This document shows positions 6,204-13,138 of a stretch of 13,598 nucleotides of DNA, piece after piece (position 1 is the first letter of the stretch; every line of letters starts with the position of its first letter). The stretch is from Nanohaloarchaea archaeon PL-Br10_U2g16. GTDB lineage: Archaea; Nanohalarchaeota; Nanosalinia; Nanosalinales; Nanosalinaceae. The notes beneath the pieces were generated by a model. That model ran no database searches. It was given only the letters and a program-made list of their open reading frames with translations, and was not told where the DNA came from. Position numbers and translations under genes: made by a program. The stretch spans positions 1 through 13,598 of the forward strand of contig LKMV01000018.1 in NCBI GenBank assembly GCA_001563995.1, written 5' to 3'.

Positions 6204-7367
6204 CTAGTTCTTCATTATCTCTCTAAGTAGTACTGTTGCGTAGGAGCCTTTCGGAAGATCAAACTTGACCTTCATCCTGTTCTTGTTCATATTTAGGTCG
6301 TCTTCCCCGACCTCCAGGATTTCAAAGTTTCTGAAGTCGGCAAAGGCCCTTCTATGGGTTCCCTCAGAACGTAGCTCCGGGAACTCCTGAAGCCTAAAGT
6401 CTTCTTGCGAGACTCCTTCCTCCTCAAGTACATCTTCAATCAGGTTTTCAGGCCTGTTGTCCTTTAAATCCGTCTTAAAGCCTACAAGGGGTATCTCGTA
6501 CTCTGGATCAAACCAATCTTCGTCAAGAAGTTGTGAGAGAACCCTGTTAAACACCCATGACTGGTATGCATGTATGAAAAGCTCCTGTAATCCGTCCGGA
6601 AGCCTTTTGATAGCTCCTTTGTAATCTCCAGGATTCTTTGTAATATGGTATAGAAGTGCTTTCTCATACCTGTACTGCTCCGGAAACTTCTCAGCTGCGT
6701 CCTCAGGATCCCTTGTATCCCAAAGCTCCTGTCTAATCTTTCTTATACTCTTATACTCTTCATCGTAAGGCTTTGCTATATAAGTCCATACAGCTTCTTC
6801 GAAATCCCCTTTCAAAATATGTCTACCAACCTGGTGTGTGATAGGCCTTGCTGAGCCAAACCTCTGGCTTCCAAAGTAGTTAGGGAACTTTCCGTCAAGA
6901 TCATCTACCATATCCTTAGTTCTGGTTCTAATATCGTCCTGTGGGAACTTCAGCTGTCTTAAAGTGATTTCAAACCTGTTGGCCGATAGATTTCCTAGGC
7001 CAATATATCCGTTTTTACCTACAACCTCTAGATCAAACTCTTCCGTAAATATCTGGTTGACATCGTGTTTATCAACCCCTTGAATCGAAATATACTGCTC
7101 AGTTACAGCTCTCTTGTCCTTGTTACCAGCATAACCGATCCTATCCTTAGAAATATGCAGCATGTTTGAAAGCTTGGAAATAGCTTCCATCGTGGTCATG
7201 TTCTGCTTCCTTAGCTTGACGATTATATGTTCTCCATCATCCTCAAGATCGTGGGAAGCTAACTCAGTTACAATAAAGTCATTTACCTGTTCTTTCAGCT
7301 CTCCTTTTATGCCTACTGTATCAGTAAAGTACTCCCACTCCATTAAATCTTCTGTTATGTTTGTCAT
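6204..7367 (-). CDS. truD: tRNA pseudouridine(13) synthase TruD
   Basis: A 387-residue TruD-family enzyme, which isomerises uridine 13 (in some archaea and eukaryotes also other sites) to pseudouridine in tRNA. The catalytic signature is clear: GYAGNKDKRAVTEQ at residues 78-91, with the catalytic aspartate at D84. A second family motif, FPNYFGSQRFG, is at 161-171, followed by the TruD insertion domain and a conserved C-terminal segment (GTHRRAFADF; MKVKFDLPKGSYATVLLREIMK) that closes the active site. Length is normal for archaeal TruD. The start ATG overlaps the stop of pth2 in an ATGA arrangement, so the two are co-transcribed and translationally coupled; pth2-truD adjacency is recurrent in archaea from what I recall. 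No irregularity was seen. Confidence 0.97.
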   Translation of the reverse strand: MTNITEDLMEWEYFTDTVGIKGELKEQVNDFIVTELASHDLEDDGEHIIVKLRKQNMTTMEAISKLSNMLHISKDRIGYAGNKDKRAVTEQYISIQGVDKHDVNQIFTEEFDLEVVGKNGYIGLGNLSANRFEITLRQLKFPQDDIRTRTKDMVDDLDGKFPNYFGSQRFGSARPITHQVGRHILKGDFEEAVWTYIAKPYDEEYKSIRKIRQELWDTRDPEDAAEKFPEQYRYEKALLYHITKNPGDYKGAIKRLPDGLQELFIHAYQSWVFNRVLSQLLDEDWFDPEYEIPLVGFKTDLKDNRPENLIEDVLEEEGVSQEDFRLQEFPELRSEGTHRRAFADFRNFEILEVGEDDLNMNKNRMKVKFDLPKGSYATVLLREIMKN

Positions 7368-7711
7368 CTTATCAGCTTTAGTTCTCCAGTAATTTTATCG
7401 ATTTTATCGTGTTCTGCAGGCCCAATTCCTAATGCAGTTACTGTACCTGGCTCAACCTCAGTATGCCCTGCATCTTTAATTATTGAAGCTGGTATTTTAT
7501 TACGTTCCGCCTCCTCATATAAATCCCTGACCTTTCTGTCGCCAGATCCTAAAACAACCTTTTTGGCTCCTCTACGTTCCCATTCCGACCTCAGTTCCGA
7601 ATCAGATTTTTTGTAAGCCTTTAGAGAAGCATGACATGCCTGGGAAATAGCTTTCCCTTTTGAAATGTCCAAATCGTCTCTTAGAACTATGGCCTGTTTT
7701 AGATCCGACAT
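7364..7711 (-). CDS. pth2: peptidyl-tRNA hydrolase, Pth2 type
   Basis: A 115-residue Pth2, the archaeal/eukaryotic enzyme that cleaves peptides from prematurely released peptidyl-tRNA to recycle tRNA. Family signatures are the N-terminal KQAIVLRDDL, the active-site helix KGKAISQACHAS (18-29), the middle segment SIIKDAGHTEVEPGTVTALGIGP and the terminal DKITGELKLI. Full length is typical for archaea (about 115-120). It is the first gene of the minus-strand set and ends in a 4-nt overlap with truD. AT-rich TATA-like elements lie 17-43 nt upstream. Confidence 0.97.
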   Translation of the reverse strand: MSDLKQAIVLRDDLDISKGKAISQACHASLKAYKKSDSELRSEWERRGAKKVVLGSGDRKVRDLYEEAERNKIPASIIKDAGHTEVEPGTVTALGIGPAEHDKIDKITGELKLIR

Positions 7712-7727
7712 CAGCTTACCCTTGTGT

Positions 7728-7754
7728 TAATTTTTTACCCGACACTTTAAGTAC
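7728..7754 (-). promoter_or_regulatory. promoter region of pth2-truD
   Basis: Two TATA-like elements on the minus strand lie upstream of ATG 7711: TAAAAAATTAA centred about 21 nt away, and GTACTTAAAG centred about 38 nt away. The second would give a leader of roughly 12 nt containing GGGT. I cannot choose between them from sequence. Confidence 0.35.
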
Positions 7755-7826
7755 TTTTTGATAACAAATCAAATGTCTCATGTTTTACAAAGAGGTTTAT
7801 GGGTCCACCCAGATTCGAACTGGGGA

Positions 7827-7848
7827 TCTTCGCCTCACTTACTCGCCT
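7827..7848 (-). repeat. 9-base direct repeat flanking the tRNA intron 3' splice site
   Basis: On the minus strand GTGAGGCGA occurs twice with the four bases GTAA between, giving a 13-base period. The downstream copy spans the 3' splice site and holds the 3' half of the anticodon stem; the upstream copy lies in the intron and supplies the inner helix. On the plus strand the unit reads TCGCCTCAC. Confidence 0.75.
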
Positions 7849-7887
7849 CACGTGTAAAGTTCAAGCAACGCGAATGCAGTGCGTAGA
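7836..7887 (-). other. tRNA-Val intron with canonical bulge-helix-bulge splice sites
   Basis: The 52-nt intron is bounded by a clean bulge-helix-bulge motif. The outer helix is the anticodon stem TCGCC/GGCGA. The four-base central helix pairs CTTA of the anticodon loop with TAAG near the intron 3' end. The three-base bulges are CAT, cut as CA^T, and TGA, cut as TG^A. The inner helix pairs CT and CGC with GCG and AG around one bulged A. This is the substrate of the archaeal tRNA splicing endonuclease. The intron is too short to encode a homing endonuclease. Confidence 0.88.
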
Positions 7888-7950
7888 TGTAAGGGCGACG
7901 TCATAACCAACTAGACCATGGACCCCTATGTAACAGTTAAGAGGGATGAT

Positions 7951-7960
7951 TTTTTATATA
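7951..7960 (-). promoter_or_regulatory. TATA box of the tRNA-Val gene
   Basis: The minus strand reads TATATAAAAA, centred about 30 nt before the first base of the tRNA, the best TATA match in the window. It lies between the herA stop codon and the tRNA and would give a pre-tRNA with a leader of about 4 nt. Confidence 0.7.
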
Positions 7961-7962
7961 CC

Positions 7963-9837
7963 CTAATCCAGCTCTTTCCCTAAAACAGGGTCATAGACCT
8001 TGTCCTCGTGGGAGTAGTAAGGATAATAATAAAGCCGCACATCATCCCCATCTATTTCATCAGTATCTACTTTTTTCTCTATCAGCTTCTCCGATTCAAC
8101 CATCGTCTCTTCCCTCTTTATATCAAACAGTGATTCCTCTACATCCATTGAATCCTTTTTCAACCTATCTTTCTCACGAAGCTTTTCGATCTCAGATGTT
8201 GCTCTAGAGATAGATATATCCGTCTCCTCTACGATATCCTGCTTCCCTTTACCTTCCGATATAAGCTTTAGGATATCCTGTTGCTTTTCGGTCAGCTTCT
8301 CAGTTTTGGCCTTTTCCTCGCCGTTGACAGCTCCAACTAGCTTTTTACTGTCCTGAGTCTCTACCTGGTATACAGGGTAGTATGCTGCCTCATACTTCTC
8401 TCCTTTCTCTTTCTCCAGCTCCTTTATATCTTTCTGAGGTTTGAAAATCTCTACCTTATCTTTCTCCTCATAATCATCCGATGTCTGAGTAGTTCCTCCG
8501 TGTTTAGACTTTCTAGTTCTTACATCCGTCATAACAGGATACTCATTCCCAAGCACGAATGCCACACCAGGAGGCAGAGATTTAATCATCGACTCCACCT
8601 CAGAAGTTATCCCTTCGAATGATTTCGATATAGCCTTAAGATCATTAGGATTAGTAACTCTCAGAATAAACTGTGTGTTGCACTGGCTTAAAACGTTCTT
8701 ATCAATTCTTGCAGGTCTCTGACTAATTACTCCCAGTCCCAAACCAAACTTACGTCCTTCAGACGCTATCTTCCTAAGTATTTTGTTTGAAAGAGCCTGT
8801 TCAAAGCCTTTCTCCGGTGCAAAGTTATGTGCTTCCTCTATAACCATGATAAAAGGCGGCACCATATTTTTCTTCCTTAACTCAAACATTCTTTTAGCTA
8901 GTAAAAACATCGTCATCTCCGCTACCTCAGGCTCTACAGCCTTTAGATTGATAACTGTGGCCTCGCCCGGATTCAAAAGATCTTCAAGATCCACAGGATT
9001 TTCAGATAGTATGCCCGACTCATCAAGCTGCTCCATCGAGTTTAGAAGGTTCCATTTAGCTGTTGAGTCTTCCTGGGATATAGCATCCATTAGGTCAGTC
9101 AAGTTATAATCCTCATCCCTCTCCTTAACCCTCTTCAAAGCGTTATACATCACACCCATCTGTGAATTAGTCAGATTATCCGGTATAACATCAAGTATCT
9201 CCTTTTTCTCCATATTCACAGATGAGAACGATAGAGGTAACGCCTCTTGATTAATATCAGTGTTAGGCGAATACTCAGTAACCTCATAACCTCTCGACTC
9301 AAGTTCATTCTCCGGGTTAGGCATCGACAGGGAAGAATACTCTCCATGAGGATCTATAATCATCAAAGGTACGTTCTCTTCAAGCATTTCCTCACATAAT
9401 ACTCCCGTTAAATAACTCTTACCTGCACCAGTCTGTGCTAGCACTCCAAAATGCTTGTAAAAATCTTCTTCATCTACAAAAATATCTATCTCCGGGTTTG
9501 TCTCAAGATTACCTATCTGAAGCCCTGCATCTCTCAGACCCAAAGTGTCAGTTATAAGCTCTTGGTCAGCCTGGTAAACAATTGAATCGGGCTCTATTAC
9601 CCTTCTAGGGGCTTTTGTTAAGCCTTTATCCCTATAACCTATAATACTTGCATTAGCCATCGTTCCGCCGTCCGGCTTTTTCGTAACCTGTTCTACCTGT
9701 GCTAGTATCCATTCATCATCGCTTTTCACCGACACAAAGTCGAATTTCTTTACCTCTTCAGTGGCTCTGAACTCGAAAGAAGAGGTGTTGACATCACCTT
9801 CAATAGTTCCTAGCTGCATCTGTATCTTAAACTTCAT
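7963..9837 (-). CDS. herA: HerA/DUF87-type ATPase with embedded HTH
   Basis: A 624-residue FtsK/HerA-family ATPase: N-terminal HAS-barrel-like region (~1-110), Walker A AQTGAGKS (134-141), IIDPHGEY (160-167), Walker B FIMVIEEAHNF (329-339), then SEGRKFGLGLGVISQRPARI (359-378) with the sensor and arginine-finger candidates, and LPPGVAFVLG (421-430). HerA is a hexameric DNA translocase that works with the nuclease NurA, usually with Mre11-Rad50, in end resection. It is longer than the roughly 500 residues usual for HerA. The extra C-terminal part holds YYPVY (486-490), a helix-turn-helix-like segment (~514-560, LTEKQQDILKLISEGKGKQDI) and a second YYYPYY (603-608). No nurA, mre11 or rad50 is in view, so it could be a HerA-like paralogue rather than the repair HerA. 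It starts 8 nt from the divergent gene. Confidence 0.88.
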   Translation of the reverse strand: MKFKIQMQLGTIEGDVNTSSFEFRATEEVKKFDFVSVKSDDEWILAQVEQVTKKPDGGTMANASIIGYRDKGLTKAPRRVIEPDSIVYQADQELITDTLGLRDAGLQIGNLETNPEIDIFVDEEDFYKHFGVLAQTGAGKSYLTGVLCEEMLEENVPLMIIDPHGEYSSLSMPNPENELESRGYEVTEYSPNTDINQEALPLSFSSVNMEKKEILDVIPDNLTNSQMGVMYNALKRVKERDEDYNLTDLMDAISQEDSTAKWNLLNSMEQLDESGILSENPVDLEDLLNPGEATVINLKAVEPEVAEMTMFLLAKRMFELRKKNMVPPFIMVIEEAHNFAPEKGFEQALSNKILRKIASEGRKFGLGLGVISQRPARIDKNVLSQCNTQFILRVTNPNDLKAISKSFEGITSEVESMIKSLPPGVAFVLGNEYPVMTDVRTRKSKHGGTTQTSDDYEEKDKVEIFKPQKDIKELEKEKGEKYEAAYYPVYQVETQDSKKLVGAVNGEEKAKTEKLTEKQQDILKLISEGKGKQDIVEETDISISRATSEIEKLREKDRLKKDSMDVEESLFDIKREETMVESEKLIEKKVDTDEIDGDDVRLYYYPYYSHEDKVYDPVLGKELD

Positions 9838-9845
9838 CTCCTATA

Positions 9846-10346
9846 TTGAAAAAGGAACTGACTTGGGATGGATTTAAGAAAATATACGACCAAAATGTTT
9901 CTATGGATAGAGATGAAATCCCGGAAGGTCTCAGAAAGAACCTGCTCTTTGCTGGGATAAGTCTAATTATAGTTGTCGGACTAGTAGGAGCAAACAACTT
10001 AGTTACTCCTCAGGAATCTGTAGAGGTAGGTTACACAGAAGTTCATACGGAATGCGCCGGTCTAGATTTAGGAGTATGTCTCGGAGTACAACATAGAGAC
10101 CATGAAACCTTCAACTATGATAACTATACAAGAGCTGAAGAAGGGACCGAGGATTTCTACAGAAGGGTTGAGTCTGAGCTAATGATCAGAGCCTACAACA
10201 CATGTGACCAAGAGATGGAAGGTATGGAGTGGACGGATGATGTAGAGTACAGGAACCAGACCGCTACAGAATGGTTGGAGAACGACAACATCGATCTGCT
10301 TCCTTGTGAACAGGCCTTTCACAGAAGCGTAGATGCTTCAGAGTGA
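9846..10346 (+). CDS. single-pass membrane protein with four extracellular cysteines, unknown function
   Basis: A 166-residue protein if translation begins at the TTG at 9846; the first in-frame ATG is at 9904 and has an AT-rich AAAATATAC about 22 nt upstream, so the shorter 147-residue form is a real alternative. The 19 codons between them look protein-like (TWDGFKKIYDQN), which is why I keep the longer form. A short charged cytoplasmic N terminus precedes a transmembrane helix (~33-52, LLFAGISLIIVVGLVGANNL). The acidic ectodomain has four cysteines (HTECAG, GVCLG, NTCDQ, LPCEQ) that could make two disulfides, and several N-x-T/S sequons (NYT, NQT). No family is recognised. It is divergent from herA with only 8 nt between the starts. 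Confidence 0.65.
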   Translation: MKKELTWDGFKKIYDQNVSMDRDEIPEGLRKNLLFAGISLIIVVGLVGANNLVTPQESVEVGYTEVHTECAGLDLGVCLGVQHRDHETFNYDNYTRAEEGTEDFYRRVESELMIRAYNTCDQEMEGMEWTDDVEYRNQTATEWLENDNIDLLPCEQAFHRSVDASE

Positions 10347-10397
10347 TCAAAATATCAATCTAAAGATTTTAGGAGTCGAAACAGTATTTTCCAGAGT

Positions 10398-10408
10398 TGA
10401 TTTTTTAG
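10398..10408 (+). terminator. T-tract after the membrane protein gene
   Basis: A run of six T residues (10401-10406) lies about 55 nt after the stop at 10346 in an AT-rich stretch. Archaeal termination often uses such tracts. Support is weak. Confidence 0.25.
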
Positions 10409-10454
10409 AGTTAATATGGAGACATCCAAGAAATTATTTATCTATACCTCTCCC

Positions 10455-10493
10455 TCTTAAAAATTTTCATGTTAGAACTTATTTATAAGAGGT
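10455..10493 (+). promoter_or_regulatory. ndk: promoter and Shine-Dalgarno site of ndk
   Basis: TCTTAAAAATTTT (10455-10467) is a TATA-like element that would place transcription start near 10487, giving a leader of about 14 nt. That leader carries AGAGGT (10488-10493) at 7 nt from the ATG at 10501. Both point to the same start codon. Confidence 0.5.
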
Positions 10494-10500
10494 ATTTAAA

Positions 10501-10992
10501 ATGACAGAAGAGGATTATGTGGAAAGAACCTTTGTAGCTATAAAACCTGACGCAGTAAAGAGAGGGCTTATCGGAGAGATTGTGGCCCGTTTTGAGGACG
10601 CAGGTTTCAAAATCATGGGAATGAAGATGGTTCAGGCAACTGATCAACTGCTTGAGCAGCATTATGAAGAACACGTTGACAAACCGTTCTACGACGAGCT
10701 TGTAGAAGTTATGCAGAGCGGACCTGTAGTAGCCATGGTTGTCGAAGGAGTTCACGCAGCAGAAAACATGAGAAAGATGGTTGGAGAGACCGACAACACT
10801 GAAGCTCATCCAGCAACAATCAGAGGACGTTACGCACATATGTCGATGGAACACGCGGACGAATCCGGAAGCAGTTACAAGAACGTGATCCATGCAGCAG
10901 AGCCAGGAGAACAGGAACGAGAGATCGAAATCTGGTTCGAGGAAGAAGAGCTGCATGAATACAGGCATTCAGACGAGGAAGAAGTCAGATAG
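10501..10992 (+). CDS. ndk: nucleoside diphosphate kinase
   Basis: A 163-residue NDK, which moves the terminal phosphate of a nucleoside triphosphate to a diphosphate through a phosphohistidine. Signatures: AIKPDAVKRGLIGEI (13-27), GPVVAMVVEG (74-83), the nucleotide-binding MVGETD and PATIRGRY (104-111), and the active-site His131 in NVIHAAEPGE, followed by EIEIWFEEEEL. Between TIRGRY and NVIH is an extra segment of about 14 residues (112-125, with MSMEHADESGSS) compared with the usual bacterial form; comparable long forms are known to me from some archaea. The tail is acidic and adds about 12 residues (HSDEEEVR). The PspC-domain gene follows 9 nt downstream, so the two form an operon. Confidence 0.97.
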   Translation: MTEEDYVERTFVAIKPDAVKRGLIGEIVARFEDAGFKIMGMKMVQATDQLLEQHYEEHVDKPFYDELVEVMQSGPVVAMVVEGVHAAENMRKMVGETDNTEAHPATIRGRYAHMSMEHADESGSSYKNVIHAAEPGEQEREIEIWFEEEELHEYRHSDEEEVR

Positions 10993-11001
10993 GTGGTTAA
11001 T

Positions 11002-11244
11002 ATGTCAAAGAGACTTTACAGATCCGAGACGGACAAGATGTTAGCAGGAGTCTGTGGAGGTTTTGCAGAGGTATACGACATGGATCCCGTGCTAGTAAGG
11101 CTAATGATGGTTCTGTTCGGATTAGTCTCCGCAGGAACAGCACTACTATTCTACCTAGTTGCAACCATCATAGTACCGAGAGAAAGCCAAGTTAAGGGAA
11201 GAGAGAAGAAAGACTCAGAAGAAGAGACAGAAGAGGAAGAATAA
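11002..11244 (+). CDS. PspC-domain membrane protein
   Basis: An 80-residue protein. A GTG at 10993 is also in frame, but ATG 11002 follows AGGTGG (10991-10996) by 5 nt and gives the usual PspC start KRLYRSETDKMLAGVCGGFAEVYDMDPVLVRL. The domain continues with a hydrophobic hairpin (MMVLFGLVSAGTALLFYLVATIIVP, ~35-59), then a highly charged acidic tail ending in EEETEEEE. PspC in enterobacteria is an inner-membrane component of the phage-shock envelope stress response. In archaea the same domain occurs alone, without the Psp operon, and its role is not settled. No pspA-like gene is in the window. It is co-transcribed with ndk. Confidence 0.9.
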   Translation: MSKRLYRSETDKMLAGVCGGFAEVYDMDPVLVRLMMVLFGLVSAGTALLFYLVATIIVPRESQVKGREKKDSEEETEEEE

Positions 11245-11250
11245 GCTTTC

Positions 11251-11275
11251 CCTATTATATTCTATTTTATTTCTT
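11251..11275 (+). terminator. T-rich terminator of ndk-pspC
   Basis: Seven bases after the PspC stop codon comes a T-rich run (TATTATATTCTATTTTATTT and on to CTTC), the composition typical of archaeal intrinsic termination. There is no hairpin before it. Confidence 0.45.
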
Positions 11276-11494
11276 CAAACTAATTAAGATTTTCAACGGC
11301 GTCAGCACTCAAATTTTCTACTTCTGGCCCCCGCTGGAGCCCTAATAAGTTCAAAATCGAAGTCGAAGATCAAAATCTTCTCCAGCAGGTCAACTCCTGA
11401 CAGAGTAGACTGTTCGAAAATCAACTAATTTTCTCCATCGATCAAATCTCCGATTTGCCGAGTCCCGCAGGGTTCATCATCCGCCGTATAGCAT
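11276..11494. other. gene-free stretch with several hairpins; possible small RNA
   Basis: No reading frame of note lies between the PspC gene and pheT. The stretch contains inverted repeats: GCTGGA (11333-11338) with TCCAGC (11381-11386), enclosing a hairpin GAAGAT/ATCTTC (11365-11370 with 11375-11380, loop CAAA); a small CAGG/CCTG hairpin directly after (11386-11399); and CAAATC/GATTTG (11443-11448 with 11452-11457, 3-base loop). A GC-rich patch (11326-11341) stands out from the AT-rich surroundings. Variants of TCAAAATC recur at about 11351, 11370, 11413 and 11441. This could be a non-coding RNA or two convergent 3' ends; I cannot name a family. Confidence 0.3.
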
Positions 11495-13138
11495 TTATTT
11501 CAACTTGTACAGCTTCTCGACATCTATCTCAAATCCAGAAATCTTTTTATCTAGATCCCAATTCTCCCTAACTTTTTGGGAGATCTCTGCGATTTCGCCG
11601 ACTTTCTCCCCATCAAATATAATTTTTCCACCTCTCTCCGGCACACAGTAACTAAGATCTTCTGACTCAACTTCAAGCTCCACCCCTAGGTCTCTTTCCA
11701 GCACCTGTAAAACTTCACGGGCATCCGTAAAGTCGATATCCTGTCCGGAAGATAAATAGGTCATCTTGTTTCTGTTGGAAGAGCCTGTACTCGATCCATC
11801 GAGTTCAGCAACTTCAGCCGTCTCAAAGAACTCTTGAGGATAGCTCTGATGTTTGTTCTCCACAAGAACTTCTAGGAGTGATGGTAAAAGCCAGTTCCTC
11901 ACCACAGTATAGTCCTTAGTTAGAGGGTTACTCATCTCTACTATACCCTCTCTATCCTTCTCCATCTTATCGAAAAGATCCCTCTTATTGGTCAAGTAGT
12001 AAGTATTTGTCTCCATTGCTCCTGTTCCTACCATTATCTGTCTGATTACATCCTTGAAATCTTCTATATCTTTCTGTTCCGCTATCTGATCTACTTCAGG
12101 CAGCTCAGGCTCTACGTTTCTGTAACCATGGGCTATCACAACATCTTCGATCAGATCGTACTGATGCATAACATCCGTCCTGTAGCTAGGCACCTCTACA
12201 ACAATCTTATCTCCTGTACCCGCTATGCCATATTTCATCTGTTTCAGCTTTTCAGCTATCTCGTTCCTTGAGATCTCTATCCCGGTTATGTCGCGGAAGT
12301 ATTCCGGATCTAGCTCCATCTCCTCATTCTCCAGCCTTGGAAGCTTCTCGCCGTCTATCTCAACGGATTCTATCTTTCCTCCTCTGTCAGCAAGAGCAGT
12401 AACAAGAATGTTTAGCGCCTTCAAAACGGTTTCCTTATGTTTACCAGTTACATCTATAAATATATCCGTGGTATCAGTCTCTACCTCTGTAAGCTGGTTG
12501 TTTATTATAGGAGGGAAGCTCAAAATCTTTCCATCCGTGTCTTCAATTATAGGATACTTGTCTTCATCCTCTAAAATCCAGGAGTACTTCATGCCTTTCT
12601 CATGTTTATCAAGTATTTCTCCTAGCTGCATGTTCTTATCGTACTCAAGCGGTGTGAAGGAAACTTTCTCAGGTTCAACAGCTTTATAAGTAAACGGAGG
12701 TTTTACCTCAGAAAGATCATGTAGACCTATGGCTAGCTTATCCCTTTTTCGCCCCATAGTCTCATGGAGTTTTTCCTGTAGCTGTACCCAGCCGTTTATA
12801 ATCTTTCTATCTATATCAACTCCTCTAATTACTGCACCGCCGATGTAAGGCCTTACATCTTCGACAGAGCTTTCAACCTGTATCTCTATATCTCCTTCGT
12901 TAATTTGATAGTATTCAAGACCAGAGTCAACTTCGAAAAACCCTTTGTAAGCTCTTGCAAGCCCTTCTACACTTAACAAATCAGGTCTGTTAGGATATGT
13001 CTCAACTTCACATACCTTTCCGTCTATACCGTGCCAATGCGCACCTAGGAAAGAAGCCTCATTCAGCAAGGTCTCTTCATCAAACTCTTTATCCATCAGC
13101 TCTTCAAACTCTTTTTTGTCTATCTCTAATGTTGCCAT
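11495..13138 (-). CDS. pheT: phenylalanyl-tRNA synthetase beta subunit
   Basis: A 547-residue archaeal/eukaryal-type PheRS beta chain, partner of PheS in the (alpha-beta)2 enzyme that charges tRNA-Phe. Visible parts in order: N-terminal domain with TYPNRPDLLSVEGLAR (47-62); the conserved RDKLAIGLHDL (132-142); the B3/B4 region that in this family hydrolyses mischarged Tyr-tRNA-Phe (~205-255, FPPIINNQLTEVETDTTDI); the B5 domain (~272-345) with SYRTDVMHQYDLIEDVVIAHGY; and the catalytic-like core domain to the end (GVELEVESEDL, ISGFEIDVEKLYKLK). Length is normal for archaea. The ATG at 13138 overlaps the pheS stop as TAATG and is preceded by an exact GGAGGTGA, so pheS-pheT is a coupled operon. 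Confidence 0.97.
   Translation of the reverse strand: MATLEIDKKEFEELMDKEFDEETLLNEASFLGAHWHGIDGKVCEVETYPNRPDLLSVEGLARAYKGFFEVDSGLEYYQINEGDIEIQVESSVEDVRPYIGGAVIRGVDIDRKIINGWVQLQEKLHETMGRKRDKLAIGLHDLSEVKPPFTYKAVEPEKVSFTPLEYDKNMQLGEILDKHEKGMKYSWILEDEDKYPIIEDTDGKILSFPPIINNQLTEVETDTTDIFIDVTGKHKETVLKALNILVTALADRGGKIESVEIDGEKLPRLENEEMELDPEYFRDITGIEISRNEIAEKLKQMKYGIAGTGDKIVVEVPSYRTDVMHQYDLIEDVVIAHGYRNVEPELPEVDQIAEQKDIEDFKDVIRQIMVGTGAMETNTYYLTNKRDLFDKMEKDREGIVEMSNPLTKDYTVVRNWLLPSLLEVLVENKHQSYPQEFFETAEVAELDGSSTGSSNRNKMTYLSSGQDIDFTDAREVLQVLERDLGVELEVESEDLSYCVPERGGKIIFDGEKVGEIAEISQKVRENWDLDKKISGFEIDVEKLYKLK

Larger units (their letters stand above)
7800..7925 (-). tRNA. tRNA-Val(UAC) with a 52-nt intron
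   Basis: On the minus strand, exon 1 (7925-7888) and exon 2 (7835-7801, with discriminator A at 7800) fold as a complete tRNA. The acceptor stem is GGGTCCA/TGGACCC, the D arm GTC/GAC with the AGTTGG loop, the anticodon stem TCGCC/GGCGA, the variable loop AGATC, and the T arm CCCAG/CTGGG with loop TTCGAAT. The anticodon loop is CTTACA plus A, giving anticodon TAC, which reads GUA and other valine codons. The D-arm and acceptor sequence also resemble archaeal tRNA-Val. CCA is not encoded, as is common in archaea. The intron lies at the canonical 37/38 position. The gene sits alone behind its own TATA box between herA and pth2. Confidence 0.93.

Noticed and set aside
10483..10968. Long minus-strand frame opposite ndk
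   Set aside because: It is the antisense shadow of a clear ndk. The translation is rich in Cys, Phe, His and Leu, unlike the acidic proteins of this genome, and has no start signals.
11333..11400. Possible tRNA or RNase P/SRP RNA in the pheT-pspC gap
   Set aside because: GTTCAAAATC resembles a T-loop, but there are no flanking T-arm or acceptor stems, and none of the conserved RNase P or SRP RNA motifs I know are present.
11469..11490. C-box-like ATGATGA on the minus strand, considered as a box C/D small RNA
   Set aside because: No D box (CTGA) or C'/D' pair lies at a usable distance; the nearest minus-strand CTGA is about 170 nt away.
12225..12689. Plus-strand frame opposite pheT
   Set aside because: Ser/Phe-rich antisense shadow of pheT; no promoter or ribosome site.
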